DNA from: Anaerofustis stercorihominis
Lineage (GTDB): Bacteria; Bacillota; Clostridia; Eubacteriales; Anaerofustaceae
Reading direction: 5' to 3'
Assembly: GCF_024623185.1 (NCBI RefSeq)
Contig: NZ_JANJZK010000012.1
Location: 1-64,000 of the forward strand
Length of the DNA stretch: 64,000 bases
Shown here: in pieces, positions 50,724 to 59,586 of the stretch
Layout of the letters: each line of letters opens with the position of its first letter
Numbering within the stretch: position 1 is the first letter of the stretch
Translations under genes and position numbers: made by a program
The notes under the pieces: model-generated
Told to the model about the DNA's origin: nothing
Database searches by the model: none
What the model saw: the letters and a program-made list of their open reading frames with translations, nothing else

Positions 50724-51902
50724 ATGTTGAAAAAAATAGTTAGTTTAATTCTTTCATTTTCACTCATTTTCACATCTTCGTCTTTTGTATTCGCAAAGGA
50801 AGAGAGTAAGAATGAAGTTGATATGGATATTCAGAGTAAATCGGTCGTACTAATGGATGTGGGAACGGGGAAAGTTTTATATGAGAAGAACAAAGACGAA
50901 AAACTTCCTCTTGCCAGTGTCACCAAGGTAATGACGATACTTCTCATTTTGGAAGCGGTAAATAACAAGACCATAAATATGAGCGATATGGTGACGATTT
51001 CCGATTATGCGAGTAAAATGGGGGGAAGTCAGTTATTTATGGAAGAGGGGGAGATGAGAAGTGTGGATGAGCTTTTGAATGCCATAATCATCGAGAGCGC
51101 AAACGACGCATGTGCGGCTATGGGTGAATTCGTGGGAGGAAGCATAGAAAAATTCGTACTTATGATGAACGACAGAGCAAAGGAACTGGGGATGAAGAAT
51201 TCTCACTTCGTAAATTCCAACGGACTGCCGGCAGATGACCATTACTCATCCGCTTATGACATTGCTCTTATGACCAAGGAAGTATGCAAGTATCCCGATA
51301 TATTCAAGATAAGCTCCACTTGGCAGAAGACCATAAAAATAGGCAAGAAGAACGACAAGGAAAGGACACTTAGCAATACAAATAAGCTCCTTAGGATGAA
51401 CGACAAGGTGGACGGACTAAAGACGGGGTATACCACAGACGCGGGGCACTGCGTATCCGCAACGGGAAAAGAAGGGGACTTGAGGCTTATTGCAGTTATA
51501 CTTCATGCACCGGATTCAAAGACCAGATTTGCCGAAGCAAACAAACTTTTAAATTACGGTTTTAGCACATATAAGGCTGAAAATGTAGTTGAAAAGGATA
51601 AAGTTATCGCAGATATAGAGGTGAATAAGGGAAATAAAGACAAGGTAAGCGTTGTAGCAAAAGACAGCATATCTACCCTGATGAATAAGAACGAAAATAA
51701 GGAATATAAATCCGATGTAAAGCTTGATAGTAAAAAGATAAACGCTCCCGTTAAAAAGGGCGATAAGCTAGGGACGGTCACCGTAAGCGACGGCGATAAA
51801 GTCATAGGCACTTCGGATTTGATTGCGAGCGAAGATATCCAAAGAGTCGGGGCATTTGACTTTATAGGAAATACTTTTAAGCAGTTTGTTATGATGAGAT
51901 AA
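50724..51902 (+). CDS. dacF: D-alanyl-D-alanine carboxypeptidase (PBP5/DacF family)
   Basis: 392 residues. A signal peptide MLKKIVSLILSFSLIFTSSSFVFA is followed by the serine peptidase S11 motifs LASVTKVM (SxxK), ESANDAC (SxN) and LKTGYTTDAG (KTG). A C-terminal PBP5_C-like beta domain and a likely amphipathic membrane anchor (AFDFIGNTFKQFVMM) follow. It trims the terminal D-Ala of peptidoglycan. AGGAGGATAG precedes the start. Confidence 0.96.
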   Translation: MLKKIVSLILSFSLIFTSSSFVFAKEESKNEVDMDIQSKSVVLMDVGTGKVLYEKNKDEKLPLASVTKVMTILLILEAVNNKTINMSDMVTISDYASKMGGSQLFMEEGEMRSVDELLNAIIIESANDACAAMGEFVGGSIEKFVLMMNDRAKELGMKNSHFVNSNGLPADDHYSSAYDIALMTKEVCKYPDIFKISSTWQKTIKIGKKNDKERTLSNTNKLLRMNDKVDGLKTGYTTDAGHCVSATGKEGDLRLIAVILHAPDSKTRFAEANKLLNYGFSTYKAENVVEKDKVIADIEVNKGNKDKVSVVAKDSISTLMNKNENKEYKSDVKLDSKKINAPVKKGDKLGTVTVSDGDKVIGTSDLIASEDIQRVGAFDFIGNTFKQFVMMR

Positions 51903-51913
51903 TTGATTCAATA

Positions 51914-51938
51914 AAAAAGCTCCATAAAGGAGCTTTTT
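51914..51938. terminator. Bidirectional terminator
   Basis: AAAAAGCTCC/GGAGCTTTTT stem between the convergent dacF and oxidoreductase genes. Confidence 0.92.
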
Positions 51939-51949
51939 AAGTAAAAATA

Positions 51950-52906
51950 TTAACATTTCCAAGATTTTTGTATCTCTTCCAATATTTCCACAGAGTGCAA
52001 AGTCATATCTTTTGTCATTATATCGCTTTCTGTCATTCCTTTTTCTATGCATTCGTTAAAGTGCTTTACTTCATATGTCATTTCACATGTCATCGGATAA
52101 GAGACTTCTTTTTCTTCTCTGTCGTCGTAGTAGTGTATAGTCATTTTGTCCGCTCTGTAGAAGTTATCCATTTCTATGTATCCTTCGCTGCCGTAGATAA
52201 ATAACTTGTTTAGTAACTTTACATATCCCGAAATCTTGCTTGTTGCCAGTGCTTCGTTACCTATTTTGAAGTTTAGTATACACTCTTTATCTCCGCCGAA
52301 CTCTTCACTTTTAAGCCTCATTCCGGAGTATAATGAAATTGGTTTGTTGAAAATATATTCAAGGTATTCTATGCAGTATACCGCATTCGTGAAGAACACT
52401 CCGCCTCCCTTTGATAAATCAAGGGTCCACGCATTGTAGTCTCCCGGGAATGATGTTGCAAAATCCAGCAGTCCCACATCTCCTATTTCCTTATTTTTGA
52501 TTATGTCCTTTACCATGTTTGTTATAGGAAGGAAAATTTCTTTTTGCGCTTCAACGAGGAACAGTCCCTTTTCCTTTGCAAGGTCGAATAACTCTATTGC
52601 TTCTTCCTTTTTTAGTACCATAGGTTTTTCGCATACTACATGCTTTCCCGCATTCAAAGCGTCTTTTATATTTTGATAATGAAGGAAGTTTATCGTTGCG
52701 ATATAAATAACGTCGATGTCCTTATCTTCATATAATTCTTCGTAGCTTCCGTAGTATTTTTCGATGTTTAACTCTTCCGCCTTTTGTTTTGCTTTCGCTT
52801 CTCCTCTCGAAGCTATCGCCGTGACTTCTCCGTTTCCGCTTTCTCTTACCCCTTTTACAAATCTCGGAACAATGGATGCCGTACTTAAAATCCCATATTT
52901 TATCAT
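51950..52906 (-). CDS. Gfo/Idh/MocA family oxidoreductase
   Basis: 318 residues. The Rossmann part holds KYGILSTASIVPRFVKGVRESGNGEVTAIASRG, and the family signature is CEKPMVLKKEEA. A C-terminal alpha/beta substrate domain follows (DLSKGGGVFFTNAVYCIEYLEYIF). Such NAD(P)-dependent enzymes act on sugars or inositol-like substrates. The substrate is unknown. Confidence 0.9.
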   Translation of the reverse strand: MIKYGILSTASIVPRFVKGVRESGNGEVTAIASRGEAKAKQKAEELNIEKYYGSYEELYEDKDIDVIYIATINFLHYQNIKDALNAGKHVVCEKPMVLKKEEAIELFDLAKEKGLFLVEAQKEIFLPITNMVKDIIKNKEIGDVGLLDFATSFPGDYNAWTLDLSKGGGVFFTNAVYCIEYLEYIFNKPISLYSGMRLKSEEFGGDKECILNFKIGNEALATSKISGYVKLLNKLFIYGSEGYIEMDNFYRADKMTIHYYDDREEKEVSYPMTCEMTYEVKHFNECIEKGMTESDIMTKDMTLHSVEILEEIQKSWKC

Positions 52907-53035
52907 AACCGTTCTCCTAAAATAAAAATATAGGTATATTATACACTACTTTAAAAAATTACTAAAGTATAATTGAATTTAAATCGGCATGGGTTTATAA
53001 TGTTATAATAAAAAAAATAAAAAGGAATGATAAAT

Positions 53036-53590
53036 ATGATTATAGCATTTACGGGAGCGGGCATATCAAAGCAAAGCAATATCCCTACTTTTATGGAAAG
53101 ACCGGAAGTAAGAGAAAAATTGTTCAGATCCTTTGCAATTTCCAACCCCAAGGAATATAATGAAACGATAAAAGAATTAAAAAACAATATGAACGGTGCA
53201 AAACCCAATGATGCACATTATGCACTTTACGAATACAAAATACCTATCATAACTATGAATATCGACGGGCTTCATAGATTGGCAGGCAGCGAACCTTTGG
53301 AACTTCACGGAGGACTTCCGGATGACGATGAAATGGATATAGCTTATACACTCTACAATAAGCCTGTCTTGTACGGAGACCCCGCACCGAATTATCAAAA
53401 GGCATACGAACTTGTGGATAGTATGAAAAAGGGTGATGTATTTCTTGTGATAGGTGCTTCCATGCATACCGCTATCGCAGGGGACCTTAGAATGGTCGCA
53501 AAAAGCAGGGGAGCAAAAATCATTGAAATTCAGGAAGACGCACAAAAAAACGTTAGAAAAATTTTGGAAGAATTAAATAGTAAAAAATAG
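53036..53590 (+). CDS. Compact Sir2-family protein without a zinc ribbon
   Basis: 184 residues from the ATG at 53036 after AAAAGGAATG. The NAD-binding features are FTGAGISKQSNIPTFM, TMNIDGLHRLAG and the catalytic His in LELHGGLP. There is no cysteine in the whole protein, so the four-Cys zinc module of canonical sirtuins is missing and the segment between helices is short. NAD-dependent deacylase, ADP-ribosyl-transferase or -glycosidase activity is possible. It precedes an unknown gene and lplA; see findings. Confidence 0.8.
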   Translation: MIIAFTGAGISKQSNIPTFMERPEVREKLFRSFAISNPKEYNETIKELKNNMNGAKPNDAHYALYEYKIPIITMNIDGLHRLAGSEPLELHGGLPDDDEMDIAYTLYNKPVLYGDPAPNYQKAYELVDSMKKGDVFLVIGASMHTAIAGDLRMVAKSRGAKIIEIQEDAQKNVRKILEELNSKK

Positions 53591-53637
53591 TATCTTGGGA
53601 AAGAATATTATTATATTGTTTTTCGGGGAGGTATAAA

Positions 53638-53916
53638 ATGAAAGATGATTATTTACAAGGTATCTTTATGGCAAATAAAAAGCTTGGTATTTTAGGCTGC
53701 AGTCAGGATATCTTCGTTCAGCTTGAAAAATATAACGATGAGTTTTTGGAAGATGTTTTGAATGCACTTGTCAAATATACGATGATAGAGACAAACGGTG
53801 TGATAAATAAATTTGCGAGATATGATACTTGTCTGGGCAATATCACTATCTACACAAAAAAAGGATATGATGACGAGATATATACCAATATATTATTTTC
53901 TGGAGAGGTCTTATAG
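53638..53916 (+). CDS. Small protein of unknown function between sirtuin and lplA genes
   Basis: 92 residues beginning MKDDYLQGIFMANKKLGILGCSQDIFVQLEKYNDEFLEDVLNALVKYTMI. It is acidic with no signal peptide or membrane segment. The end GNITIYTKKGYDDEIYTNILFSGEVL looks like a beta-rich edge. I recognise no family. AGGTATAAA precedes the start and lplA begins 3 bases after the stop, so it is surely in the lplA transcript and probably translationally coupled. Confidence 0.65.
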   Translation: MKDDYLQGIFMANKKLGILGCSQDIFVQLEKYNDEFLEDVLNALVKYTMIETNGVINKFARYDTCLGNITIYTKKGYDDEIYTNILFSGEVL

Positions 53917-53919
53917 TAT

Positions 53920-54912
53920 ATGAAGTATATAAAGACCAGGTGGAATATACCATATTACAACATGGCTTTTGAAAATTACGTAATGAACAATGATGACTTT
54001 AAGGATGATTACGTATTTTTCTACATACATTCTCCTTCCATAATCGTAGGTAAACACCAAAATACCATAGAAGAGATAAATTCCAAATACGTAAAGGACA
54101 ATGATATCATCGTTGCAAGACGTAATACCGGAGGAGGAGCGGTATATCACGATGAAGGAAATTTAAATTTTTCTTTCATAACCACAAAGAAAGAAGACGA
54201 GAATGAAATCGACTTTAAGAAATATACTCTTCCTATCATAAATGCACTTAAAAAACTTGGCGTAGATGCCTATCTCAGCGGAAGAAACGATATCTTGGTA
54301 GACGGCAAAAAAATAAGCGGCAATGCTCAGGGGCTCAATAAGGATAAAGTTCTTCATCACGGTACGTTGATGTTTAATGTAAATGTGGAGGCTCTTGTCA
54401 ATTCTCTTAACGTCAGTCAAATGAAGATAGAGTCGAAGGCGATAAAATCGGTCAAGAGCAGGGTACTTAATATCAAAGATGTCCTGGATATAAAAATGGA
54501 TATTTATCAGTTCAAAGATTTTATTTTAGATGAAATATTCAGCGAAATGGATATGGAAGAATACAGGCTTACAGATGAAGATTATAAAAATATCGAAAAG
54601 CTGGTAAAAGACAAGTACGGTACTTGGGAATTCAACTATGGATATTCTCCCAAATTCTCCATAAAGAACAAAAAGAAATTTGAAAGTTCCGGGCTTATCG
54701 AAGTAATGCTGGATGTCAAAAGCGGTATTATAGAAGATATCAAATTAAGCGGGGATTATTTTTCCGTCAAAGAGACCGATGAACTTGAAGATAAGATAAA
54801 AGGGCTTAATTACAAAGAAGATTATATAGGCTCTCTTCTCGAAACTATTAAGCTCGATGATTATATAACAAATATAAAAAATGAGGAATTCATATCATTG
54901 CTCTTCGATTAA
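53920..54912 (+). CDS. lplA: Lipoate-protein ligase A
   Basis: 330 residues. The catalytic domain has SIIVGKHQNTIEEIN, RRNTGGGAVYHDEGNLNFSFI (the RRxxGGGAVYHD motif), and SGRNDILVDGKKISGNAQ; a C-terminal accessory domain follows with KYGTWEFNYGYSPKF. It activates free lipoate with ATP and attaches it to lipoyl domains of oxo-acid dehydrogenases or GcvH. No lipoylated enzyme gene is in the window. It is the last gene of the sirtuin cluster. Confidence 0.96.
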   Translation: MKYIKTRWNIPYYNMAFENYVMNNDDFKDDYVFFYIHSPSIIVGKHQNTIEEINSKYVKDNDIIVARRNTGGGAVYHDEGNLNFSFITTKKEDENEIDFKKYTLPIINALKKLGVDAYLSGRNDILVDGKKISGNAQGLNKDKVLHHGTLMFNVNVEALVNSLNVSQMKIESKAIKSVKSRVLNIKDVLDIKMDIYQFKDFILDEIFSEMDMEEYRLTDEDYKNIEKLVKDKYGTWEFNYGYSPKFSIKNKKKFESSGLIEVMLDVKSGIIEDIKLSGDYFSVKETDELEDKIKGLNYKEDYIGSLLETIKLDDYITNIKNEEFISLLFD

Positions 54913-54936
54913 AAGGCTAGTCATATAGTCTTTTTT
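54912..54936 (+). terminator. Terminator after lplA
   Basis: AAAGGCTA/TAGTCTTT stem (one G-U) with TTTTTTATTT. Confidence 0.75.
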
Positions 54937-55332
54937 ATTTGCAAAAAATATAAATTAAAATTTAATATTTTCTTAATAGAAATTATATTGTATTAAATAT
55001 CATAAGCTTTATAATTTAAATCATAAAGAAAATGATAAATTCTATATAAGAGATTAAAATAATAATTTTTAATTATTCGTTAAATCAAATTTAATAAAGT
55101 TTTAACCTATATAAATGATAATCATAATAAATAGTCAGTTTATTATTTTGTTTTATAAATAATATATATATTTTCTATCCATAATGATTTTTTTGATTTT
55201 TAAACATATACATTAAGGTAAACAAGCTTTTAAGAAAAATTTAAATTATTGAGCATAAAGTCAATTTTTTCTGCAAATTATGACAAATTTATGATATTAT
55301 AAGGTAGGATAACAATGTTGGAGGAACGTTAC
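54937..55332. other. AT-rich intergenic region
   Basis: About 395 bp, over 80% A+T by eye, with no credible ORF. ATGATAATCAT at about 55115-55125 is a short palindrome that only loosely resembles a Fur-type box. The promoter of the next gene is not clear. Confidence 0.5.
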
Positions 55333-55983
55333 ATGAAAATCAGACTAAAAAATGAGGACGATAGAGTAAAGGTATGTAAAGCGGGATTTAGTTTTACCAC
55401 GCTTATTTTCGGACCTTTCGTACCTTTATACAGAGCTGACTTTTTATGGACGGGGATAATGTTCGTATTCCATGTCGTTTTGAATTATATAGTAAGTAAA
55501 TTACCTATAATAACATCGTCTCGTACTCTTTACGGATTTTTGGGCGTCACTTTCATTTCAAATATCGTCTTTGCTCTTATTTATAATAGGATATTTATTA
55601 AAAATACTCTTTTGGAAGGGTATACGGGGTACGATAAAGAAGACGAGGAAAATCTTATAAAAAAACATTTCTCCGTTACAGCGGAACAAATAGAAGCTTA
55701 TAAAAATAAAAAACAGGAACGTCTAAATAAAAAAGAAGAAAAAAGAGCTTTAAAAGAAGCAAAAGAGAAAGATAATAAAGAAAAGAAAAAAGAAAATAAA
55801 GAACTTAAAAATAAAGAAAAATCAGATACCAAGAAAAAGAAAAATGAACCCAAAAAAGAAAGTTCGGACATCGTAAACGAAGAGATTTCTCAAACCGAAG
55901 GAGAGCTTATCCTACAAACAGATGATAAAGCAAAATCCAAGAAAAAAGCAGAAAGAAAAAAAAATCAAAGGAAGATGATTTAG
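55333..55983 (+). CDS. Membrane protein with lysine-rich tail (DUF2628-like), frameshifted end
   Basis: About 216 residues from the ATG at 55333, preceded by GGAGG. The first 110 residues resemble small membrane proteins with WTGIMF and FISNIVFALIYNRIFIKNTLL, typical of DUF2628/HrgC-like proteins. Then a coiled, Lys/Glu-rich tail (KKQERLNKKEEKRALKEAKEKDNKEKKKEN) follows. The stop at 55981-55983 is caused by an A9 run at 55956-55964; the +1 frame continues to 56207. Function unknown. Confidence 0.7.
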   Translation: MKIRLKNEDDRVKVCKAGFSFTTLIFGPFVPLYRADFLWTGIMFVFHVVLNYIVSKLPIITSSRTLYGFLGVTFISNIVFALIYNRIFIKNTLLEGYTGYDKEDEENLIKKHFSVTAEQIEAYKNKKQERLNKKEEKRALKEAKEKDNKEKKKENKELKNKEKSDTKKKKNEPKKESSDIVNEEISQTEGELILQTDDKAKSKKKAERKKNQRKMI

Positions 55984-56207
55984 AATCCGTAAAAGAAGAT
56001 ATCCATAGTAAAGAGACGATCATTTCTGAAAGTATAGATGAAGAAAAAGCAAGTGAAAAAGTAGCCGGTGATAAAGCTGAATTATATATTTCCATTTCAA
56101 AAGAAGAGAATAATACTTTAGATGATACTAAAACATCTGAAATAACTACCGGTAAAGCAACAGATATAACAAAAGAAAATGAGGAAGCTTTGCCTCAGGA
56201 AGCATAA
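55965..56207 (+). pseudogene. Continuation of the 55333 gene after an A9 frameshift
   Basis: From the end of the A9 tract, the alternative frame reads SKEDDLESVKEDIHSKETIISESIDEEKASEKVAGDKAELYISISKEENNTLDD and ends at TAA 56205-56207. It has the same acidic/lysine composition as the tail before it and ends just before the terminator at 56213, so the two form one gene of about 291 codons. A start codon of its own is absent. Confidence 0.75.
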
Positions 56208-56212
56208 AAGTA

Positions 56213-56243
56213 AGAAGCAGTAGGATAAACTGCTTCTTTTTTA
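56213..56243 (+). terminator. Terminator after the 55333 gene
   Basis: AGAAGCAGT/ACTGCTTCT stem with TTTTTTATTA. It lies 6 bp past the stop of the frameshifted continuation, supporting that frame as the true end. Confidence 0.9.
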
Positions 56244-56315
56244 TTAAAAGTATGTAAAAGATTACATCTTTGTGATATAATCTATATATACATATTTTTA
56301 TAGGAGGAATTTAAT

Positions 56316-57875
56316 ATGAAACAATTAAGTAAAATGAAGGCTATCTGTTTATTTTTGTGCATGACCTTCTTTTTTTCTTGTATGGGAGGGACAAGCTCTT
56401 TTGCCAAGGAAAGCTATAATAATAAGGCTATACAAAAAAATGCAGATGCTCAAGTATCGAAAATCAAAGCTGAAAAATCAAAGAAATCCGAAAGTAAAAA
56501 AAATATATCTGCGATCGAAAGCGGTTTTAGGTATATAGTGAATAACAACTGTGTTACCGTGACTGCATATGTCGGTTCTTCAAACAGTATAAGTATCCCA
56601 AATACTTTAGGCGGTTATCCGGTAAAGTTTATTGATAACTCATTTGAAGTCGAAAGGGAAGATTTATATGTAAAAAGTCTTTCACTGCCTAAAAATTTAG
56701 AATATATAGACTCTAGTATATTGGGTGATCTTTATGGTCTTACAAATATTACCGTAGACTCCGGTAACCAAAGATATATATCTAAAGGCGGAGTTTTATA
56801 CACAAAAGATATGAAAAGCTTGGTGGGTATAGCTTTCAATAAGAAAGTGACCACTTTTAATGTTCCGTCGGGAGTTGAAAATATTGAAAGCTTTAATAAT
56901 TTTTATATAAAAGTTTTGAATATCCCATCATCCGTAAAATATCTGCCTTATGAAAATGAAGAAGATTATTTTACTTTTTTCGATAGTCTTCAAAAGATAA
57001 ATGTAAGTTCTTCTAATAAGTACTATTCGTCTTATGGAGGAGTCTTATATAATAAATCTAGGACTTACCTAATAATGTATCCTAACTCAAAAAAAGATAA
57101 GTCTTATAAAATACCTAATACCGTTAAAAAATTATCTTTTATTAGTAATGAATATCTTGAAAATATTACTTTGTCTGATAATTTGGGCAAGGGATATTAT
57201 CATTTTTTTAATGAGTTTCAAAATTTAAGATCCATTTCGGTATCAAAAAAATCTAAAAATTATTACTCCAAAAGCGGAGTTCTATTTAACAAAGAAAAAG
57301 ATACGCTTCTTTGTTATCCGTCAAATAAAAGATCGAAGAAGTATACTATCCCAAATAGTGTAAAAAAAGTATATATGGGTTCTATATCCAATATTTATTT
57401 ACAGGAGTTGGTAGTAAGCAGGAATGTGGCTAAAATCGAAGAAGGAAACTTAACTGAAGGAAGCTTAAAAAAAGTCATAGTGCATAGTCCTAATGTCAAA
57501 TTTGGTGACCTTTGCTTCTACGGAAACAGCGGAAAAATCAAATTTTACGGATTACTGAATTCAACGACACAGAAATATGCAAAGAATAATAAATTCTTTT
57601 TTAAAGCAATTAAATTGAAATATCCTACGGTAAAAGTAAAAAGCACTAAAAAGAAAACAGCTATCATAAGTTATAAAAAGGTAAGCGGTGCTAACCAATA
57701 TAATATCTACAGGAAAACCACAAAGGGCAAATATAAGCTTATTAAGACCACAAATAAATCGAGCTATAAAGATAAAGGGCTTAAATCAAAAAAGACTTAT
57801 TATTATAAGGTAAAAGCTATAGGAAGTAAACTTAAATCGGATACTTCAAAAGCAGTCAAAGTAAAAATCAAATAA
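56316..57875 (+). CDS. Secreted BspA-type leucine-rich repeat protein with FN3-like domain
   Basis: 519 residues. A signal peptide (MKAICLFLCMTFFFSCMGGTSSFA) is followed by a lysine-rich segment, then LRR_5-type repeats typical of BspA, for example IPNTLGGYPVKFIDNSF, SLPKNLEYIDSS, VPSGVENIESF, IPSSVKYLP. The last 90 residues form a fibronectin-III-like module (VKVKSTKKKTAIISYKKVSGANQYNIYRKTTKGKYKLIKTTNKSSYKDKGLKSKKTYYYKVKAIG). No sortase motif or anchor is seen, so the protein is probably secreted or bound by charge. A tandem paralogue follows at once. Confidence 0.85.
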   Translation: MKQLSKMKAICLFLCMTFFFSCMGGTSSFAKESYNNKAIQKNADAQVSKIKAEKSKKSESKKNISAIESGFRYIVNNNCVTVTAYVGSSNSISIPNTLGGYPVKFIDNSFEVEREDLYVKSLSLPKNLEYIDSSILGDLYGLTNITVDSGNQRYISKGGVLYTKDMKSLVGIAFNKKVTTFNVPSGVENIESFNNFYIKVLNIPSSVKYLPYENEEDYFTFFDSLQKINVSSSNKYYSSYGGVLYNKSRTYLIMYPNSKKDKSYKIPNTVKKLSFISNEYLENITLSDNLGKGYYHFFNEFQNLRSISVSKKSKNYYSKSGVLFNKEKDTLLCYPSNKRSKKYTIPNSVKKVYMGSISNIYLQELVVSRNVAKIEEGNLTEGSLKKVIVHSPNVKFGDLCFYGNSGKIKFYGLLNSTTQKYAKNNKFFFKAIKLKYPTVKVKSTKKKTAIISYKKVSGANQYNIYRKTTKGKYKLIKTTNKSSYKDKGLKSKKTYYYKVKAIGSKLKSDTSKAVKVKIK

Positions 57876-57913
57876 CACGATTAAAATTACATATTTTAGA
57901 GGAGATAATTGAA

Positions 57914-59491
57914 ATGAAAAAGAAATTTATAAAGAGCTGTTCGCTTCTTTTAGTATTCTTAATGCTCGTTTTGTCTGTGGGATCGGGAACTAATATCCTT
58001 GCGAATACAAAAGATAATGTTGATATAAAAGAGAGCATAAAAATAATCAAATCAGAAAAAGGCAGCAAAAAAACTAAAAAATCAACAGAGACGAAAAAGG
58101 GAAAATCTAATATAAAAGGTACTTTGGGTATTGAAAATGATTTTAAATATTTTATAAACAGTGACGGAGTTACTGTTACCGCATATGTCGGAACATCGAA
58201 CAGTATAGTTATTCCAAAAATTTTAGGAGGATACCCTGTAAAATACATAGACGGAATGTTTAAGTCTCAGCGTCATGGTGTTAAAATAAAATCCATATCC
58301 ATACCTCAAAGTGTAGAATATATAAATTCAGGTATGTTTTACCAGCTTGACAGTTTATCCTCAATCAAATTAGATAATAGTAATTCAAAATATTTGGTAA
58401 AGGACGGTGTACTGTACTCAAAAGATTTAAAAACAATGGTTGGTATACCTCAAAAGCTCAAAATATCTAATCTGACGATATTAAATGGAGTGGAAAATAT
58501 TGACAGCCTTGCAAATGATTATATTTCTAATTTATATATACCGTCAAGTGTAAAAAAAATCCCGAGTTATGAATATGATTACTATTCCATTGGTAAAAAT
58601 TTAAAGAAGATAAGCGTATCTTCTCAAAATAAAAAATATTCTTCATTGAACGGGGTACTTTACAATAAAGCAAAAACCATGTTGGTCATATATCCGTATA
58701 ATAAGAGGGATAAGTCCTATGTAATGCCTTCGACAGTTAAAAAAATTTCCGATATCTCAAGTGATTATTTACAGAAAGTAACATTATCAAAGAGTTTATT
58801 GGAGAACGAATATTATTTTGTATGTTTCCTGGAAGACTTAAAATCAGTTTCCGTCCAGAAAGGAAGTAAAGTCTATTCATCTAAAGGCGGGGTATTATTC
58901 AATAAGAAAAAAACTGTTTTGTTGTGTTATCCTATGAATAAAAAGACTAAAAAATATGTGGTTCCAAACAGTGTTAAGATAATCGATGATTCTGCTTGTG
59001 AAAGCAATATATATTTAAGAGAACTTACTATCGGCAGGAATGTTTCAAAAATAGAAGATTATAATTTTGTAGGAAATAAATTGAAAAAAGTCGTTATAAA
59101 CAGTCCTAATATAAAATTCGGAGATTTATGCTTCTATTATAATAAAGGCAGCATGAAGATGTACGGTTTATACAATTCCACCGCTCAGAAATATGCTAAA
59201 AAATACGGACTTAAATTCAAAGCTATAAAGTTAAAATACCCTAGTGTAAAAGTTAAAAGCACTAAAAAGAAAACAGCGGTGGTAAGTTATAAAAAAGTAA
59301 GCGGTGCCGACAAATATAAGATTTACAGAAAAACAGCCAAAGGGAAATATAAACTGATAAAGACCACAAATAAATCAAGTTATAAAGATAAGGGACTTAA
59401 ATCAAAGAAGACTTATTATTATAAAGTAAAAGCAGTGGGTAAGAAACTTAAATCAGATGCGTCGAATGCTGTTATGGTAAAAGTCAAATAG
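57914..59491 (+). CDS. Secreted BspA-type LRR protein with FN3-like domain, paralogue 2
   Basis: 525 residues, the same layout as the preceding gene: signal peptide (MKKKFIKSCSLLLVFLMLVLSVGSGTNILA), Lys-rich linker, LRR_5 repeats (VTAYVGTSNSIVIPKILGGYPVKYIDGMF and so on) and an FN3-like end almost identical to the first copy. AGAGGAG-type RBS lies before its start. The two genes are 38 bp apart and probably arose by tandem duplication; the repeats have diverged more than the C-terminal module. Confidence 0.85.
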   Translation: MKKKFIKSCSLLLVFLMLVLSVGSGTNILANTKDNVDIKESIKIIKSEKGSKKTKKSTETKKGKSNIKGTLGIENDFKYFINSDGVTVTAYVGTSNSIVIPKILGGYPVKYIDGMFKSQRHGVKIKSISIPQSVEYINSGMFYQLDSLSSIKLDNSNSKYLVKDGVLYSKDLKTMVGIPQKLKISNLTILNGVENIDSLANDYISNLYIPSSVKKIPSYEYDYYSIGKNLKKISVSSQNKKYSSLNGVLYNKAKTMLVIYPYNKRDKSYVMPSTVKKISDISSDYLQKVTLSKSLLENEYYFVCFLEDLKSVSVQKGSKVYSSKGGVLFNKKKTVLLCYPMNKKTKKYVVPNSVKIIDDSACESNIYLRELTIGRNVSKIEDYNFVGNKLKKVVINSPNIKFGDLCFYYNKGSMKMYGLYNSTAQKYAKKYGLKFKAIKLKYPSVKVKSTKKKTAVVSYKKVSGADKYKIYRKTAKGKYKLIKTTNKSSYKDKGLKSKKTYYYKVKAVGKKLKSDASNAVMVKVK

Positions 59492-59500
59492 TTTATTAAA

Positions 59501-59528
59501 AGAGATGTATTATACATCTCTTTTTTAT
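59501..59528 (+). terminator. Terminator of the BspA-type pair
   Basis: AGAGATGTA-TTA-TACATCTCT with TTTTTATTG. Confidence 0.9.
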
Positions 59529-59586
59529 TGTAAATAATCATATAAAAGAATATAATTGGTTTAATAAATTTTAAAGGAAATATATT

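Noticed and set aside
54937-55314. A possible Fur box (ATGATAATCAT) near 55115
   Set aside because: Only an 11-bp core matches; the surrounding bases do not match the 19-bp consensus, and such AT strings are common here.
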